Below are positions 44,934-56,641 of a DNA stretch of 64,000 nt, one piece after another. A model generated the notes under the pieces. That model was not told the DNA's origin. It made no database searches and saw only the letters and a program-made list of their open reading frames with translations. Both the position numbers and the translations under genes were made by a program. The DNA comes from Arachis hypogaea (Eukaryota > Streptophyta > Magnoliopsida > Fabales > Fabaceae): the NCBI RefSeq assembly GCF_003086295.3, contig NC_092052.1, positions 71,278,910 to 71,342,909 on the forward strand, given 5' to 3'. The first letter of the stretch is position 1. Every line of letters starts with the position of its first letter.

Positions 44934-46447
44934 CGTCCGACCAATCTCCATGGGTAACAATTCCCTTTTTAACACCAATTCTTAGTTTTCTTTGTTAGAT
45001 TAGTTATTGCATTGCATGATAGTTGCATGCTAGTTAGAATTTGTACATATTTTTACCACTTCTTTCTTATTAGGACTACTTGGTTAGGGTAATGATTTCC
45101 TTCCAAGAAATTAAGATTTTTGGCAACCCAACCAATTTAAAATTTTTGTTGAACTTGCTTGTAAGGATTTATTTTGGAACATGGTTTTTGATCTAAGAAC
45201 ACAAGCTTGTGAGGTTTGAGCCTAATAGTGTGGTTACATCTTATAACCACTTATTTTTCCTTCTTGTGTGCATTATTCTCTTTCTATGATTGTAATCTTT
45301 GATTTGTTTGATTCTTTATGTCCATTATTTTGTGTATTCATGCATTTATATGATTGAAGCCATCATTTCATTTAGCTCACTTACCCAAATAGCCTACCTT
45401 TTATCAACCTTTGCTAGCCAACTTTGAGCCTACAATTAACCCACTTTGTTCTTTAATTTAGCACATTACAAGCCTTAAAGCGAAAAACAATAAACGTCCT
45501 TAATTTGGATCTTTGATTAGCTTAGGCTAGTGTGAGTGTGTATAATTCAAGTGTGGGAAAACTTGGGACATTAGTTGGGATAAAAGGGTGTATTGTATTG
45601 TTGTTGGTAATATTGGGAATTGGGTACATGCTCATGTGTTAATTAAATGTAAAACCATATGCATTGATACTTTTGTATATACTTTATTGCAAAAAAAAAA
45701 AATGAGAAAATAAAAAGAAAAAAAAATATATGTAGATATCAAAAGAAAAAGAAAAAAAATAGAAAGAAAAGAAAAAAGAAAAGAAAAGTAATAAAAAGTG
45801 GACCAAATGCCCCAAGTGAAGCTCAATAATAATCAATGCATATGTGTTGTAATTAAGAAAAAAATGCATGAGTATGTGAAAAAAGTGAAGAATGGGTAGT
45901 TAGGTTTGTTTAGAATTGTATAGATTGCTATATAGGTTAGGTGGAAAGTTTAAGGTAATCAAATATTCAAATTTCAAGTCCACTTGACCAAATATGCATC
46001 CTTACCTTGACCCTAGCCCCATTACAACCAATGAAAAGACCTCATGATAAATGTATGCATGCATTGAATAATTGTTTATTTGTTAGATGAAAAACAAATC
46101 TTGGAAAGCATGATTAGGGGAGAATTGAGAGAATCGACCTTATACACTTGAGCGACTAGAGTGCAAACACTTCCGGTGAGGGTTCGATGCTCAATTCCTT
46201 GATTCCCGGCTTTCATGAGCGTTCTTCTTGCAAGTCTACTTGAACTTCATTTTTATACTTAAATTGGTAGGATTCATCAGTCGTCATATGACCTTAGCCC
46301 TACCCGTTTATACATGCTCTTGGAGGATTGATTTATTTTTAACCAAGTAGGTAGAATCATTTTGTATTTAGTTGCATTTATTTAGATAGGATGCATATAG
46401 ATAGGTTGCATTGAATAAATGTCATACCCCTTGTTTCATTCTTGGTT
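44934..46447 (+). other. A2 3' noncoding region
   Basis: Collinear with 1055-2557, including an A/G-rich stretch at 45690-45800. No gene. Confidence 0.7.
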
Positions 46448-46485
46448 TAGCATGAGAACATGCTATGGTTCAAGTGTGGGGAGGT
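46448..46485 (+). promoter_or_regulatory. Pre-LTR hairpin and polypurine tract (A2)
   Basis: TAGCATG-AGAA-CATGCTA (46448-46465) is perfectly paired, followed by TGG and TTCAAGTGTGGGGAGGT up to the LTR. Confidence 0.78.
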
Positions 46486-47996
46486 TGATAAACCCCATTT
46501 TTAGGGTTTATCTTGTGTTGAATTTAGAGGGTTTTGTCAACTTTTCTCCCATCTATCCAATGAAATAGCATGATTTTGTAACTTCTCCTTTAATTGTGCT
46601 TAAGAGTGAAAACATGCTTTTTAGGTCTTAGAATAGCAAAATTTAATTCACCTTGATTCCATTATATGCCTTGATATGTTTGTTAAGTGATTTCAGATTT
46701 AGGAGGCAAAGATTGGATCAAGAGAATGAAGGAAAAGCATGTAAAAATGGAGAACATATGAAGAAATTATGGAATCGCAAAAGCTGTCAAGCCGACCTCT
46801 TTGCACTTAATCAACCATAACTTGAGCTACAGAGGTCCAAATGATGCGGTTCTAGTTGTGTTGGAAAGCTAACATACGATGTTTCGAAATGATATAAGAT
46901 TTGTGATAGTTGCATCGCGTTTAGAGGAGCGCATGTGCACTATACTTGTACATGCCAATGGTTGAACATGATTCACTTAATGCAACACGTGGCCAGCGAT
47001 TTTAGAAGCCTTGTGGGCCCAATCCAACTAATTTCTAATGCTATTTAACCCAAGGATTGAGAAGGATGGGACATATAGTTAGTTAGTGAGTTTTATTTTA
47101 GTTTTATCATGCTTTAGTTAGTTTCTAGAGAGAGAAGCTCTCTCTTCTCTCTAGAATTAGGGGTAGGTTAGATCTAGAATAGGAATTATTAGATCTAGGT
47201 TAATTTCATGCTTAGATTTACTTTTTCTTTATTAATTCTTCTTCTTCTACATCTCTTCTCTCTAGTTTAGCATTTAATTCTTGTAATTTTCTACTTTTAT
47301 GTTGATGCACTTTTTTCTTCCATTTTCCTTTAATGCAATTTATGATTCATGTTCCTTTATTGTTGATTTGCTTTATTGTTGTTTAATTCCTTGCAATTGA
47401 GTAGTGTAGATTTACTTTCCTTGCAATTTTACTATGCTTTTCTTTTATGCCTTCCAAGTGTTTGTTAAAATGCTTGGTTGGATTTTAGAGTAGAATTTTA
47501 TGCTCTTGGCTTGAGAAGGTAACTTAGGAACTCTTGAGTTACTAATGTCCAAGTAATTGATGATTGGGAGCCATTAACTCTAGATCTCACTAATTGAATT
47601 GGTGGAGAACTAGGACTTATGGACTTATGGACTTAGAGGATGACTTAATGGGATTGATCCTTGCCAATTCTAATGTTGTGGTTAGTGATTAGGATAGAGA
47701 TCCTTGACCACCAAACCTTGCCAAGACCTTTTTAGCTGTTAGTTTACTTTCATTGCCATTTTCGTTTCTTGTCTCTTATCCTAAAACCCCAAAATATCTT
47801 ATAACCAATAACAAGACACTTTATCGCAATTCCTAGGGAGAACTACCCGAGATTCCAATACTTCGGTTTATAAATTTAGGGGTTTGTACTTGTGACAAAC
47901 AAAATTTTTGTATGAAAGGATTATTGTTTGGTTTAGAAACTATACTTGCAATGAGAGTTTATTGTGAATTCTAAACCATCGAAAATCCGTTCATCA
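46486..47996 (+). repeat. 3' LTR of A2, 1511 bp
   Basis: TGATAAACC to TTCATCA, with the terminal inverted pair at 46487-46512. It shares a derived rearrangement with the LTR at 2596-4108. A degenerate primer-binding site follows it. Confidence 0.9.
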
Positions 47997-48161
47997 AAAT
48001 AGTGCCGTTGCCTGGGGAATTGCAATTGTGTTGTGTTATTGGTTATTGTATATATGTGAATAGTGTGAATATGTTTGCTTTTGTTAGTTCTTGCTAGTTT
48101 TAGGATTTGGTTTTCTTTGTCTCTTTTTTATTTTATTTTCCTTTCCTCTTGCCATCATGAA
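47997..48161 (+). other. Remnant family A leader with degenerate primer-binding site
   Basis: 48000-48018 reads TAGTGCCGTTGCCTGGGGA, a decayed primer-binding site. The leader continues to the ORF1 ATG (48157) and passes through the shared ATGAA straight into family B protease sequence. Confidence 0.8.
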
Positions 48162-48254
48162 AAGCTTCTCTCAATACAGAGACAAACAGAGCCCCCACAC
48201 TTAACTTCTAAGTATGGTGTTGGGAGGCCACCATTAAGCTCTGAGTCTCTGTGA
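48162..48254 (+). pseudogene. Protease C-terminal tail of family B
   Basis: Last 30 or so codons of the gag-protease (against 10879-10971), with substitutions that break the frame; fused to family A leader by deletion. Confidence 0.75.
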
Positions 48255-48465
48255 AGCTCTCCAAGAGCTCACTGTCAAGCTATTGACATTAAAGAAGCGC
48301 TTATTGGGAGGCAACCCAATCTTATTTATCTATGTTATTTACTTTTTCATTTCATTTTCCATTGTTATTTTATATTTTTTTTAGGTTGATGATCATGTGA
48401 TGTCATAAAAACAGCTGCAGAATTAAAGTGGAATAAAAAACAGCACACCCTAGAGGACAGGCTTA
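48255..48465 (+). other. Spacer between protease tail and array (right B)
   Basis: Counterpart of 10972-11190; noncoding. Confidence 0.6.
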
Positions 48466-48469
48466 CTGG

Positions 48470-48745
48470 TGTTTAAATACCAGTAAGGATAGCAGAATGG
48501 GTATTTAACGCCCAGTCTGGCAGCATTCTGGGCGTTAAACGCCAGAATTGGCAGACAGACTGGCGTTAAACGCCAGAAAAGGGTGAATGGTGTCTGGCTG
48601 GTGTTAAACACCAGAATTGGCAGATAGACTGGCGTTTAACGCCAGAAAAGGGCATCTGCCTGGCGTTTAACGCCAGAAAAGGTAGCAGAGATGGCGTTAA
48701 ATGCCAGAAATGGCACACAGAGGGCGTTTAAACACCAGAAAGGTA
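48470..48745 (+). repeat. GGCGTTTAACGCC palindrome array (right B)
   Basis: About nine units, several perfectly palindromic. Some keep symmetry after mutation (CTGGTGTTAAACACCAG). Confidence 0.88.
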
Positions 48746-48975
48746 CAGGGAGCAGAATTCCTTGACACCTCAGGATCTGTGGACCCCACAGGATCCCCAC
48801 CTATCCCAACTCACTCTCTCTCCTCTTCACACCTCTCCATAACACTCTTCCCCATAATCTCTTCACCACTCACATCCATCCATCATAAAACCCAACCGTC
48901 CTTACTATTCAAATTCAAAACATTTCCCTCCCAAACCTAACCCCCTCTTACACAAATTCAACCTCTCTCTTACCA

Positions 48976-48983
48976 TATAAATA
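48976..48983 (+). promoter_or_regulatory. Internal TATA box (right B), split from ORF2 by element C
   Basis: TATAAATA. Removing element C and one CTCCT copy (9,479 bp) restores 198 bp to the ATG at 58653. Element C now separates it from ORF2. Confidence 0.58.
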
Positions 48984-49064
48984 CCCCTCCTTACCACCTT
49001 CAATTTCACACATCATAAACACTTAAACCCCCTTGGCCAAATTCACTACTCCCCTCTATCTCCT

Positions 49065-50430
49065 TGAAGAAGCAGATGCTTGACGGTTTAGAATTCAGAA
49101 TAAATTCCCGTTGCAAGTATAGTTTCTAAACCAAGCAATCACCCTTTCTTACAAACGTTATGGTGTTCACAAGTAACAAACCCTTTTAAAATTGATAACC
49201 GAAGTATTTAAACCTCGGGTCATCTTCTCAAGGAATTACAGGGAGGTGTTCTTATTATTGGTTCTGAGTCTTGTAAATCGGGGGTTTTTTAAATAAGGAA
49301 TTACAGGGAGGTGTTCTTATTATTGGTTCCAAGTTATTCTTATGAGAATTAAAGTTAATCCCACTTAGTTAACCCTTACGAAAGCAAAGGAAAGTCAAGT
49401 GAACTAATTAGTTAGATCCCCAAGTCCTAGCCAACTCCTAAGGAAAGACTAGAGTTAGTGGGATTCCAGTCAATTAGCAGACATAACAATCAATCACGAT
49501 AAGGTTCATAACTCAAGAGCCTCTAGTTAATCAATTAAAGCCAAGAATATAAAAAGCTGAATAAGAATCATAAACTGAAATACCTCAAATTATATTAAAT
49601 AGAATATTCAAATCTAACATGGAAAAATTCATAAATTAAATTGGAAAAATAAATAAAAGAAACATTGAACCTGGAACTCGGAAGAAATTATAAGTTGAAA
49701 TAATAAAGTTGAAATAATAAAAAATCCTAATTCCTTTAAGAGGAATCCTAATCCTAAATCCTAAGAGAGAGGAGAGAACCTCTCTCTCTAAAAACTATAT
49801 CTAAAACTAAAAATTATGAATTATGAGCTGATGATTATGAATCAATGGATTTTCCCACTTTATAGCCTCTAATCTGTGTTTTCTGGGCCAAAAACTGGGT
49901 CAAAAACAGCCCAGAAATCGCTGGAGAAGAAATCTGTCACGCTGATTTTTGTCACTGCGACGCATCCACGTGGACGATGCATTCGCATCACCTAGCATCA
50001 GGGCAACTATGGCATATTATATATCAAATCAAAGTCTCGGACATTAGCTTTCCAACGCAATTGGAATCGCGTCGTTTGGACCTCTGTAGCTCAAGTTATG
50101 ACCGTTTTAGTGCGAGAGGGTTAGGCTAACAGCTTTGCAGTTCCTTCAACTTCTTGTATTCCTTCCACTTTTGAATGCTTCCTTTCCACCCTCCAAGCCA
50201 TTCCTGTCCTGTAATCTTTGAAATCACTTAACGCACATATCAAGGCATCGAATGGTAATAAGAGAGGATTTAAAATTAGCAATTTAAAGGCCCAGGAAAC
50301 ATGTTTTCAATCATAGCACAAGATCAGGAAGCAAAATGTAAAACATGCAAATCATATGAATAAGTGGGTGAAAAGCTGATAAAAACCACTCAAATTAGCA
50401 CAAGATAAACCATAAAATAGTGGTTTATCA
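49065..50430 (-). repeat. 3' LTR of element C
   Basis: The minus strand starts TGATAAACCACTATTTTATGG (9-bp terminal inverted pair, 50404-50429). A TATA box (TATAAAG) is near 49859-49865. It contains a 35-bp direct duplication (49230-49264 and 49295-49329) replacing about 85 bp present in the 5' LTR. Confidence 0.93.
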
Positions 50431-50469
50431 ACCTCCCCACACTTAAACATTAGCATGTCCTCATGCTAA
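50431..50469 (-). promoter_or_regulatory. Pre-LTR hairpin and polypurine tract (C)
   Basis: The minus strand has TTAGCATG-AGGA-CATGCTAA (50450-50469), a perfect 8-bp stem, then TG and TTTAAGTGTGGGGAGGT up to the LTR. Confidence 0.8.
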
Positions 50470-50882
50470 GCTCAAAAGAAGCTATAAAGGAGTGAAGAGG
50501 AATGGTAGAATGTATGAAATGCAACCTATCTATATGAATGCAACTACATGCTAAGATGTTTCTATCTACTTGGTTAAGAGTAAATAAGCTCTTCAAGACA
50601 AACATAAATCAGATTTCACTAATTCAAATCATACAATAAAAGACAAGTAAACTTGTAAGAAGATAGCTCATGAAAGCAGGGAACATAGAATCAAGCATTG
50701 AACCCTTACTAGTAGTGTATATCACTCTAATCTCTCAAGTGTCTAGGGTCAATTACTCTACTCTTCCCTAGTCATGCTTTCTCAACCTTGTTCTTCATCT
50801 AACCAATCAACAAATATTTAGTATACCAATGCAAACATCATGAGGTCTTTTAAGGGTTGTAATGGGGCTGATGTAAAGGTAA

Positions 50883-50926
<44 letters not shown>

Positions 50927-51191
50927 CTAAGTGAGCTAACAAAGTGAATCCTTGATTAGTCTAAGATCTCACCTAATATATACATACTTTATATAATTTA
51001 AAATACTTTACCTAGCTACCCAAATTTTTCCCACTTTTGTGTTACATGCTCATGTATCAAACTTATTTTTGAATTTTGTCCCATGTGCATTGATCCTTTT
51101 TATTTTGCATTTGGGGTGATTCATATATATTTTTTTTGTATCTTCTTATTTAATTACTTATTTATTTAAGTGTCTTGCAAGTTTGTGAAAT
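50470..51191 (-). other. C 3' noncoding region with (TA)n
   Basis: AT-rich; a (TA)n microsatellite lies at 50885-50923. It ends at 51170-51191 in a word that recurs inverted at about 52187-52210. No gene. Confidence 0.6.
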
Positions 51192-51925
51192 ATAAAGTAA
51201 AAGAAATATTGAACCTGAGGGGAAGTTGAAATCCTAAATCCTTTAAGAGGAATCCTAATCCTAAAACCTAAGAGAGAGAGAGGAGAGAACCTCTCTCTCT
51301 AAAAACTACATCTAAACCATGAAAAGTGAATAATTGAAGACACATTTATGAATGCATGTATTCCCTCACTTTATAACCTCTAATCTGTGTTTTCTGGTCT
51401 TGGATCTGGGCCAAAAGGGCTTCAGAAATTGCTGGGAGCGTTTTCTGCAGTTTTTGGTGCATGGCGTCTGTCACGCGGTTACGTCATCTGGGAGTTTTCC
51501 TTGTCACGCGTTCGCTTTGGTCACACGTACGCATCATTTGCATTTTTCTCAAGGCACGCGTCCGCGTCGCTGCCTTTTCGAGCTAAGCATGCGGCCGCTT
51601 CGTCCATGCGTTCGCGTCGCTGCCCTTTTCTTCAAAAACTCTATTTTGTGCTTTCCTTCCATTTTTGTATGTTTCCTTTTCATCCTTTAAATCATTCCTG
51701 CCTTAGGAGATTTGAAAATACTTAACACACAAATCACGGCATCGAATGGTAATAAAAGGTAATTAAAATAAATGTTTTTAAAGCATAGGAAACATGTTTT
51801 TCACATATATCACATAATAAGGAAGGGAAAGTAAAACCATGCAATTGCACATGAATAAGTGGGTGAAGGATTGAATAAATCACTTAAATTGAGCATAAAA
51901 TATATCATAAAATATGGGTTTATCA
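51192..51925 (-). repeat. Partial C-like LTR embedded inside element C
   Basis: Resembles the upstream portion of the C LTR (AGAGAGGAACCTCTCTCT block; ATTCGATGCC; TGATAAACCC start at 51925) but is more diverged. It is followed, in element direction reversed, by its own polypurine tract and hairpin (51926-51963). It lacks the LTR 3' part and a primer-binding site. Confidence 0.7.
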
Positions 51926-51963
51926 ACCTCCCCACACTTAAACAATAGCATGTCCTCATGCTA
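51926..51963 (-). promoter_or_regulatory. Second hairpin and polypurine tract (embedded unit in C)
   Basis: The minus strand has TAGCATG-AGGA-CATGCTA (51946-51963), then TTG and TTTAAGTGTGGGGAGGT. Confidence 0.75.
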
Positions 51964-52285
51964 AATCCAAGATAAAGAGTAAGGTAAAGTGGTGGAATTT
52001 CATGCGATGCAATCTATTCTAGATGCAAACTACCTAAATGAATCATGAAATTCTAGTTATTATTCACTTGTATATAAAACTTACATGTAGTTAAATTAAT
52101 TCATATCCTCAAGGAATCATATATGTATAGCCAAACCTTAGATAATGTTAAAGCATTTTTACAATTGAGATGGGTAAAAACATTTCACAAACTTGCAAGA
52201 CACTGAACAATTAAGCAGAGATATATGGTGATGAGCTACTGAACCCTCACTGGAATTTGTGTTTACTCTCTAGTAACTCAGTGTT
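51964..52285 (-). other. C noncoding region
   Basis: AT-rich spacer between the embedded LTR and the first CpG array. No gene. Confidence 0.5.
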
Positions 52286-52975
52286 TATATGAATCGACGC
52301 GGACGCGTCAGTCACGCGGACGCGTCGGTCACGCGGACGCATGACTCATTCGGTGCTACTGGCGCGAGGGCAGCCTTGCGCCCGCACAACTCTCAGTTCA
52401 AAACTTTTTGTTGCCAATTTTCAAGGTGACTCGTTCACGTGGTGGACGCGATCGCGTGAATGGCCAAGGTTGAAAGATGACACGGACGCGTGGGGCACGC
52501 GATCGCGTGACCTGATTTATGTGATTGGCACGAGTACAGCCTCGCGTTCACGCAACTCTCTGTTCAAAACTCTATTTGCCAAATTTTTGGGGGACACGGT
52601 CGCGTGGTTGACGCGATCGCGTGGATGACCATTTTTGGAAAACGACGTGGCCGCGTGGGGAATGCGTTCTCGTGGTAAGGCTTGGGCTCCCAGCACGAGT
52701 CTAGCCCCATTCCAGCCCAACATACTGCCATACACCCTTTTACGTCGATTTTACAGAGCCACGCGTTCGCGTGGGTGACGCGGACGCGTAGGGAAGCTAT
52801 TTTTCAAATGACGCGGCCGCGTCGACAACGCGGTCGCATGGATCAATTTGTGCCAAAGGCACGCCTCCAGCCACACTTTCGTGTGACTCTCTGTTCAATT
52901 TTCTTTTCTTCCCAATGCACTGGTAACGCGGACGCGTCGGCGACACTATCGCGTCGCGTGCGTGCTTTTTTTTTT
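52286..52975 (-). repeat. CpG-rich palindrome array of C, copy 1
   Basis: Units built on ACGCGATCGCGT (52446-52457) and CACGCGATCGCGTG, with about 160-175 bp higher-order repeats containing AACTCTCTGTTCAAAACT. It is a direct duplicate of 54585-55235 with a few percent differences. Confidence 0.85.
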
Positions 52976-53698
52976 TTCAATGCACATGGTAATTTAATTA
53001 TTTTGATTTCACATGAGCATGCTTCCCAAATTTTCAAATAACTTATTCAATTTAATTCCCTCTTTTTCATATCATCCCATGTTCCTATAAAATTCCCCAC
53101 ACTTAAATTATACACAATATCTATCTTAAGCTAACTAAGGATTCAACATGGGATTTTTATTTTGTTTTTCTGCTTAACGCTAGTAATGTGGTTATGAAAT
53201 AGAAGGGTGTTAAAAAGTACAAAGTGGCTAACAAGGGTGATTTTAAAGGTAGGCTTATTTGGGATAAGTGAGCTAAAAACAAATAATGGCCTCAATCATA
53301 TGCAAGCATGTAAATACACTAAATAATGGACATATAGAATGGAACAAAGCAAAGATTGCAATTATAGAAAAGAAAACACACAAGAATAAAAATTTATGGT
53401 TAAATAATGTAACCATGTAAATAAGCTCAAAATCTCACAGGTTGTGTGTTCTTTGCTTTTTAAACTATGTTCCAAATACAACTTCAAACAAGTTTTAACA
53501 TAAAAAATTTTTCAATTTAAATTAGTGAAATACTATAAAAATTTCTTGAAAAAGAAAATACTACTTCAACCAAGTAGTAACTAAATGCATAAAATCAAAC
53601 AAACATGCAATTAATATGCAAATGCAACAATGAACAAACAAAGAAAATAGAGTATTGGTGTTGAAAAGAAGGTAACTAACCCCTGGAAGTCGGTATTG
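52976..53698 (-). other. C noncoding region between array copy 1 and ORF2
   Basis: AT-rich, no gene. Confidence 0.5.
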
Positions 53699-53736
53699 AC
53701 CTCCCCACACTTAAAGATTGCACCGTCCTCGGTGCA
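53699..53736 (-). promoter_or_regulatory. Internal hairpin plus polypurine-like tract (C)
   Basis: The minus strand has TGCACCG-AGGA-CGGTGCA (53719-53736), a perfect 7-bp stem, then ATC and TTTAAGTGTGGGGAGGT, identical to the pre-LTR tract. Confidence 0.78.
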
Positions 53737-53738
53737 TG

Positions 53739-53849
53739 CTAAGATGTGCAAGTGGATGGGGGTTGTGGTTCCTCAGCTGGGGCTCTTTTTGTTCCTTTCC
53801 TTGCCGGTGGTTTGGGAGTAGCTTTCTCTTTACCATTCTTGGTGGCCAT
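53739..53849 (-). CDS. Small basic ORF2 of family C, 36 aa
   Basis: ATG at 53849, TAG at 53739-53741. Lys/Pro/Ala-rich (MATKNGKEKA start, then a PKPPARK stretch). The ATG lies one base after a pyrimidine tract ending CAG, which suggests a spliced leader. It corresponds to the stubs in family A and, by position, to the longer ORF2 of E (MMKKGK start). It may be the surviving N-terminus of a truncated ORF2. Function unknown. Confidence 0.5.
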   Translation of the reverse strand: MATKNGKEKATPKPPARKGTKRAPAEEPQPPSTCTS

Positions 53850-54534
53850 CCTGAAAAGGGAAAAAGAAAGTAACTTTTAAAGCTAAGGGTTAGAGCAAGG
53901 AAGAGAGTGGAAAAGGTGGTAATCAATGCACAATAAAGAAGAATGACGTTAACACATGGTCATGACTACATGTGAAAAGTTCATTAATGGAAATATAGCA
54001 AGTGCATGTAATGACAATTAAATGCAAGATGTTTATTGGCATGCTGGCAAAGGCATGAGTAGCATAGATCGAGCATTCAATGTCCAAGTTAGATTACCAA
54101 GTCTTTCAAACTAACATGTTTGTAATAACAATTATATTTAAGTAGTAAAATATAAAAAGGGTTTTGTGAAAAGCAAGCATTTAGAGTAGTAGAATAAAAG
54201 AAATTCAAAAATAGTGCACAATGCCATACGGGCGTTTTCACAAACACATAGCATGCATGGTAAATAAGCTATTGAAAGTATTAAATTGAACATGAAAGCA
54301 ACCCTATAAACTTAATATATAATTGTCAAACAATTCCCTTAATAATCCAAATAAATTTCTAACACCAATAATGCAATAAATGAAAGTATGCAAATAAATT
54401 AAATGAAATAGAATGGAAGTAAAGGGGGATGAGAAGTTAAAAAGATGAAGAAGAAGAAAGTAAGAAAGGATAAGAAAAATTAGGATTGGGGAAGAAAAGA
54501 TAAGATATTTTTGGCTAATTTAGATAAGCTGTGC
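53850..54534 (-). other. C spacer upstream of ORF2
   Basis: AT-rich with poly-A/G stretches. It holds the candidate splice acceptor (53851-53870). No gene. Confidence 0.5.
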
Positions 54535-55235
54535 GGTGCAGGCGACGCAGACGCGTGGGATACGCGTTCGCGCGAATGGCGCATATATGAATCGACGTGG
54601 ACACGTCGGTCACGCGGACGCGTGACTCGTTCGGTGCTACTGGCGCGAGGGCAGCCTCGCGCCCACACAACTCTCTGTTCAAAACTTTTTGTTGCCAATT
54701 TTTGAGGTGACGCGTTCGCGTGGTGGACGCGATCGCGTGAATGGCCAAGGTTGGAAGACGACGCGGACGCGTGGCCACGCGATCACGTGACCTGATTTGT
54801 GCGATTGGCGCGAGTGCAGCCTCGCATTCGCGGAACTCTCTGTTCGAAACTCTGTTTGCCAAATTTTTGGGCGACGCGGTCGCGTGGTTGACGCGATCGC
54901 GTGGATGGCCATTTTTGGAAAATGATGCGGCCGCGTGGGGAACGCGTTCGCGTGGTAGGGCTTGGGCTCCCAGGACGAGTCCAGCTCCATTCCAGCCCAA
55001 CATACGGCCATACAGCCATTTACGTCGATTTTACAGAGCCACGCGTTCGTGTGGGTGACGTGGACGCGTGGGGAAGCTATTTTACAAATGACACGGCCGC
55101 GTGGATCAATTTGTGCCAAAGGCACGCCTCCAGCCACACATTCGCGTGACTTTCTGTTCAATTTTCTTTTCTTCCCAATGCACTGGCGACGCGGACGCGT
55201 CGGCGACGCTGTCGCGTTGCGTGCGTGCTTTTTTT
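54535..55235 (-). repeat. CpG-rich palindrome array of C, copy 2
   Basis: Same units as 52286-52975; a frame continuing ORF1 stays open through it to 54679, giving Arg/Pro-rich translation. The array sits between ORF1 and ORF2, as in the other families. Confidence 0.82.
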
Positions 55236-56641
55236 TTTTGTGCAGGTTGCAAAATGCAATGATAGTGCTTTTGAGCTCCCAAAATTGATCCTCATATATT
55301 CCTGGATCCCAAATCTTGTTTCTACACCCGTCTTCAAGTTGATTATCATGATTCCATCCGGGTGGTTCAGCCTTAGAATTCTCACTGAAGCGTCCAAACA
55401 ACTTCCCAGACCCATTCAGTTGAGCTCTACACCAACCTTTGCGTTTAAACTTAAAGCTTCCAACCATAATGAACCTTGCAGGATTATTCTTACCACTGAC
55501 CATATTCCTCTTACTCTTAATGCCACAAAGAGCTCTAAGTTGACCATCCATCTCCAGTAGCCCATATTCAAGTTGGAAGGTAAAGGTCAAGGATAAGAAT
55601 TTTACCCACTTAAACGTTGTGTTGGACGGTAATGGCCTTGGGAGAGGTGTCTCTAATGAACTTGCAAGCTCCACTTCCTTGTGCTCTTCTTTGACATCTT
55701 CCACCTCTTTGCAAGCTTCTTCAATTTCAACATCTTCCTCTTGGTAGCTTTCATCCAATTCAATCTCCTCTTCACTGCTCTCCAAGGGCATGGGAGGTTG
55801 TGCTTCTTCTTCTTGAATCTCCATCTGTTGATCGACCTCTTCCAAGTCCTTAACCATGACATGCCTTGAAGGTTGTACACCCTCCTCAACATCAAATGTA
55901 ACCGTCTTGGAAGGGGGCTCTATGTCTTCCCATGGAGGTTCAGCATCTCCTAAGTCTTCAACCATTTCTTCTTCTGCAACTATAATGGCTTCCTCCACTT
56001 ATTCCAATACAAAGCCATGCTCCTCATTGTCCACCGAAGTTTCTAGTGTCTCCTTCATGCTACGCTCTTCATTTGATTCTCCACATGTAGCCATGGGAGT
56101 ACTTTGAGTGCTCAAATGTTGGGAAGCTAATCGATTTATTAACTCACCTAAGGCGGCCGCGAAATTTATCACACTCTTATTCATCATTTTCTTGCCCTTG
56201 AAGAATAGCACTAAGGGCGTTATTATCCAATGGAGGTTGGGGTGGATAGGAGGGTTCATTATTTTGGAAAAAGGGTTCATAATAGGAAGGTGGTTCTTCT
56301 TGATAAGGATATGGAGATGGTGAATATTGAGGTGGTGGTTCTGGGTGTGGTTCATATGGTGGTTGGTGTGGTGGATAAGGATTAGAGTCATATGGAGGTG
56401 AATGGTTGTAGGTGGCTTGTGAGTATGGTGGTTCAAAGCTATGTCGAGGAGGCGGTTCATAAGCATATAGTGGGGCTTGTTGGTAACTACAAGGGGGTGG
56501 TTGTTGCCATGAGGGTTGATCAAATCCTTGTGGCTCCTCCCATCTTTGATTGTTCCAACCTTGATGCTTGTTCTCATTGTAATTTCCTCTTCCTGCAACA
56601 TAATTATAACCAGACTCATAGCCAAAGGGGTGAGAGTTCAT
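54679..56641 (-). pseudogene. ORF1 of family C: orphan Tyr/Pro-rich protein, frameshifted
   Basis: ATG at 56641 (Met-Asn-Ser-His). Residues 1-150 are rich in Pro, Tyr, His and Gln. A frameshift near 56180 ends the first frame at 56177; the sequence continues in another frame, with a stop at 55999-56001 where A has Gln. The acidic Glu-rich middle and the conserved C-terminal block follow (FKWVKF, LEYGLLEMDG, LEDGCRNKIWDPGI, EDQFWE). The A-type Trp-rich end is replaced by read-through into the array. Gag position, but no gag motif recognised; a structural role is conjecture. Confidence 0.72.

Larger units (their letters stand above)
35350..47996 (+). mobile_element. Two-LTR family A element (A2), split by a CACTA transposon
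   Basis: 5' LTR 35350-36893, primer-binding site, ORF1 interrupted at 38395, CpG array, ORF2 stub, internal tract, polypurine tract, 3' LTR 46486-47996. Without the CACTA insertion it is about 8 kb. The two LTRs differ by a visible rearrangement, and the 3' LTR runs into another A leader, so the unit may be recombinant rather than one insertion. No duplication can be scored. Confidence 0.85.

Noticed and set aside
52341..53041. Frames through the first CpG array of C
   Set aside because: No start context, no homology, and the phase differs from copy 2.
54679..55235. Arg/Pro-rich open frame through the CpG array as a real protein domain
   Set aside because: The array has few stops in several phases because of its base composition; family A ends ORF1 before its array, so this is read-through.
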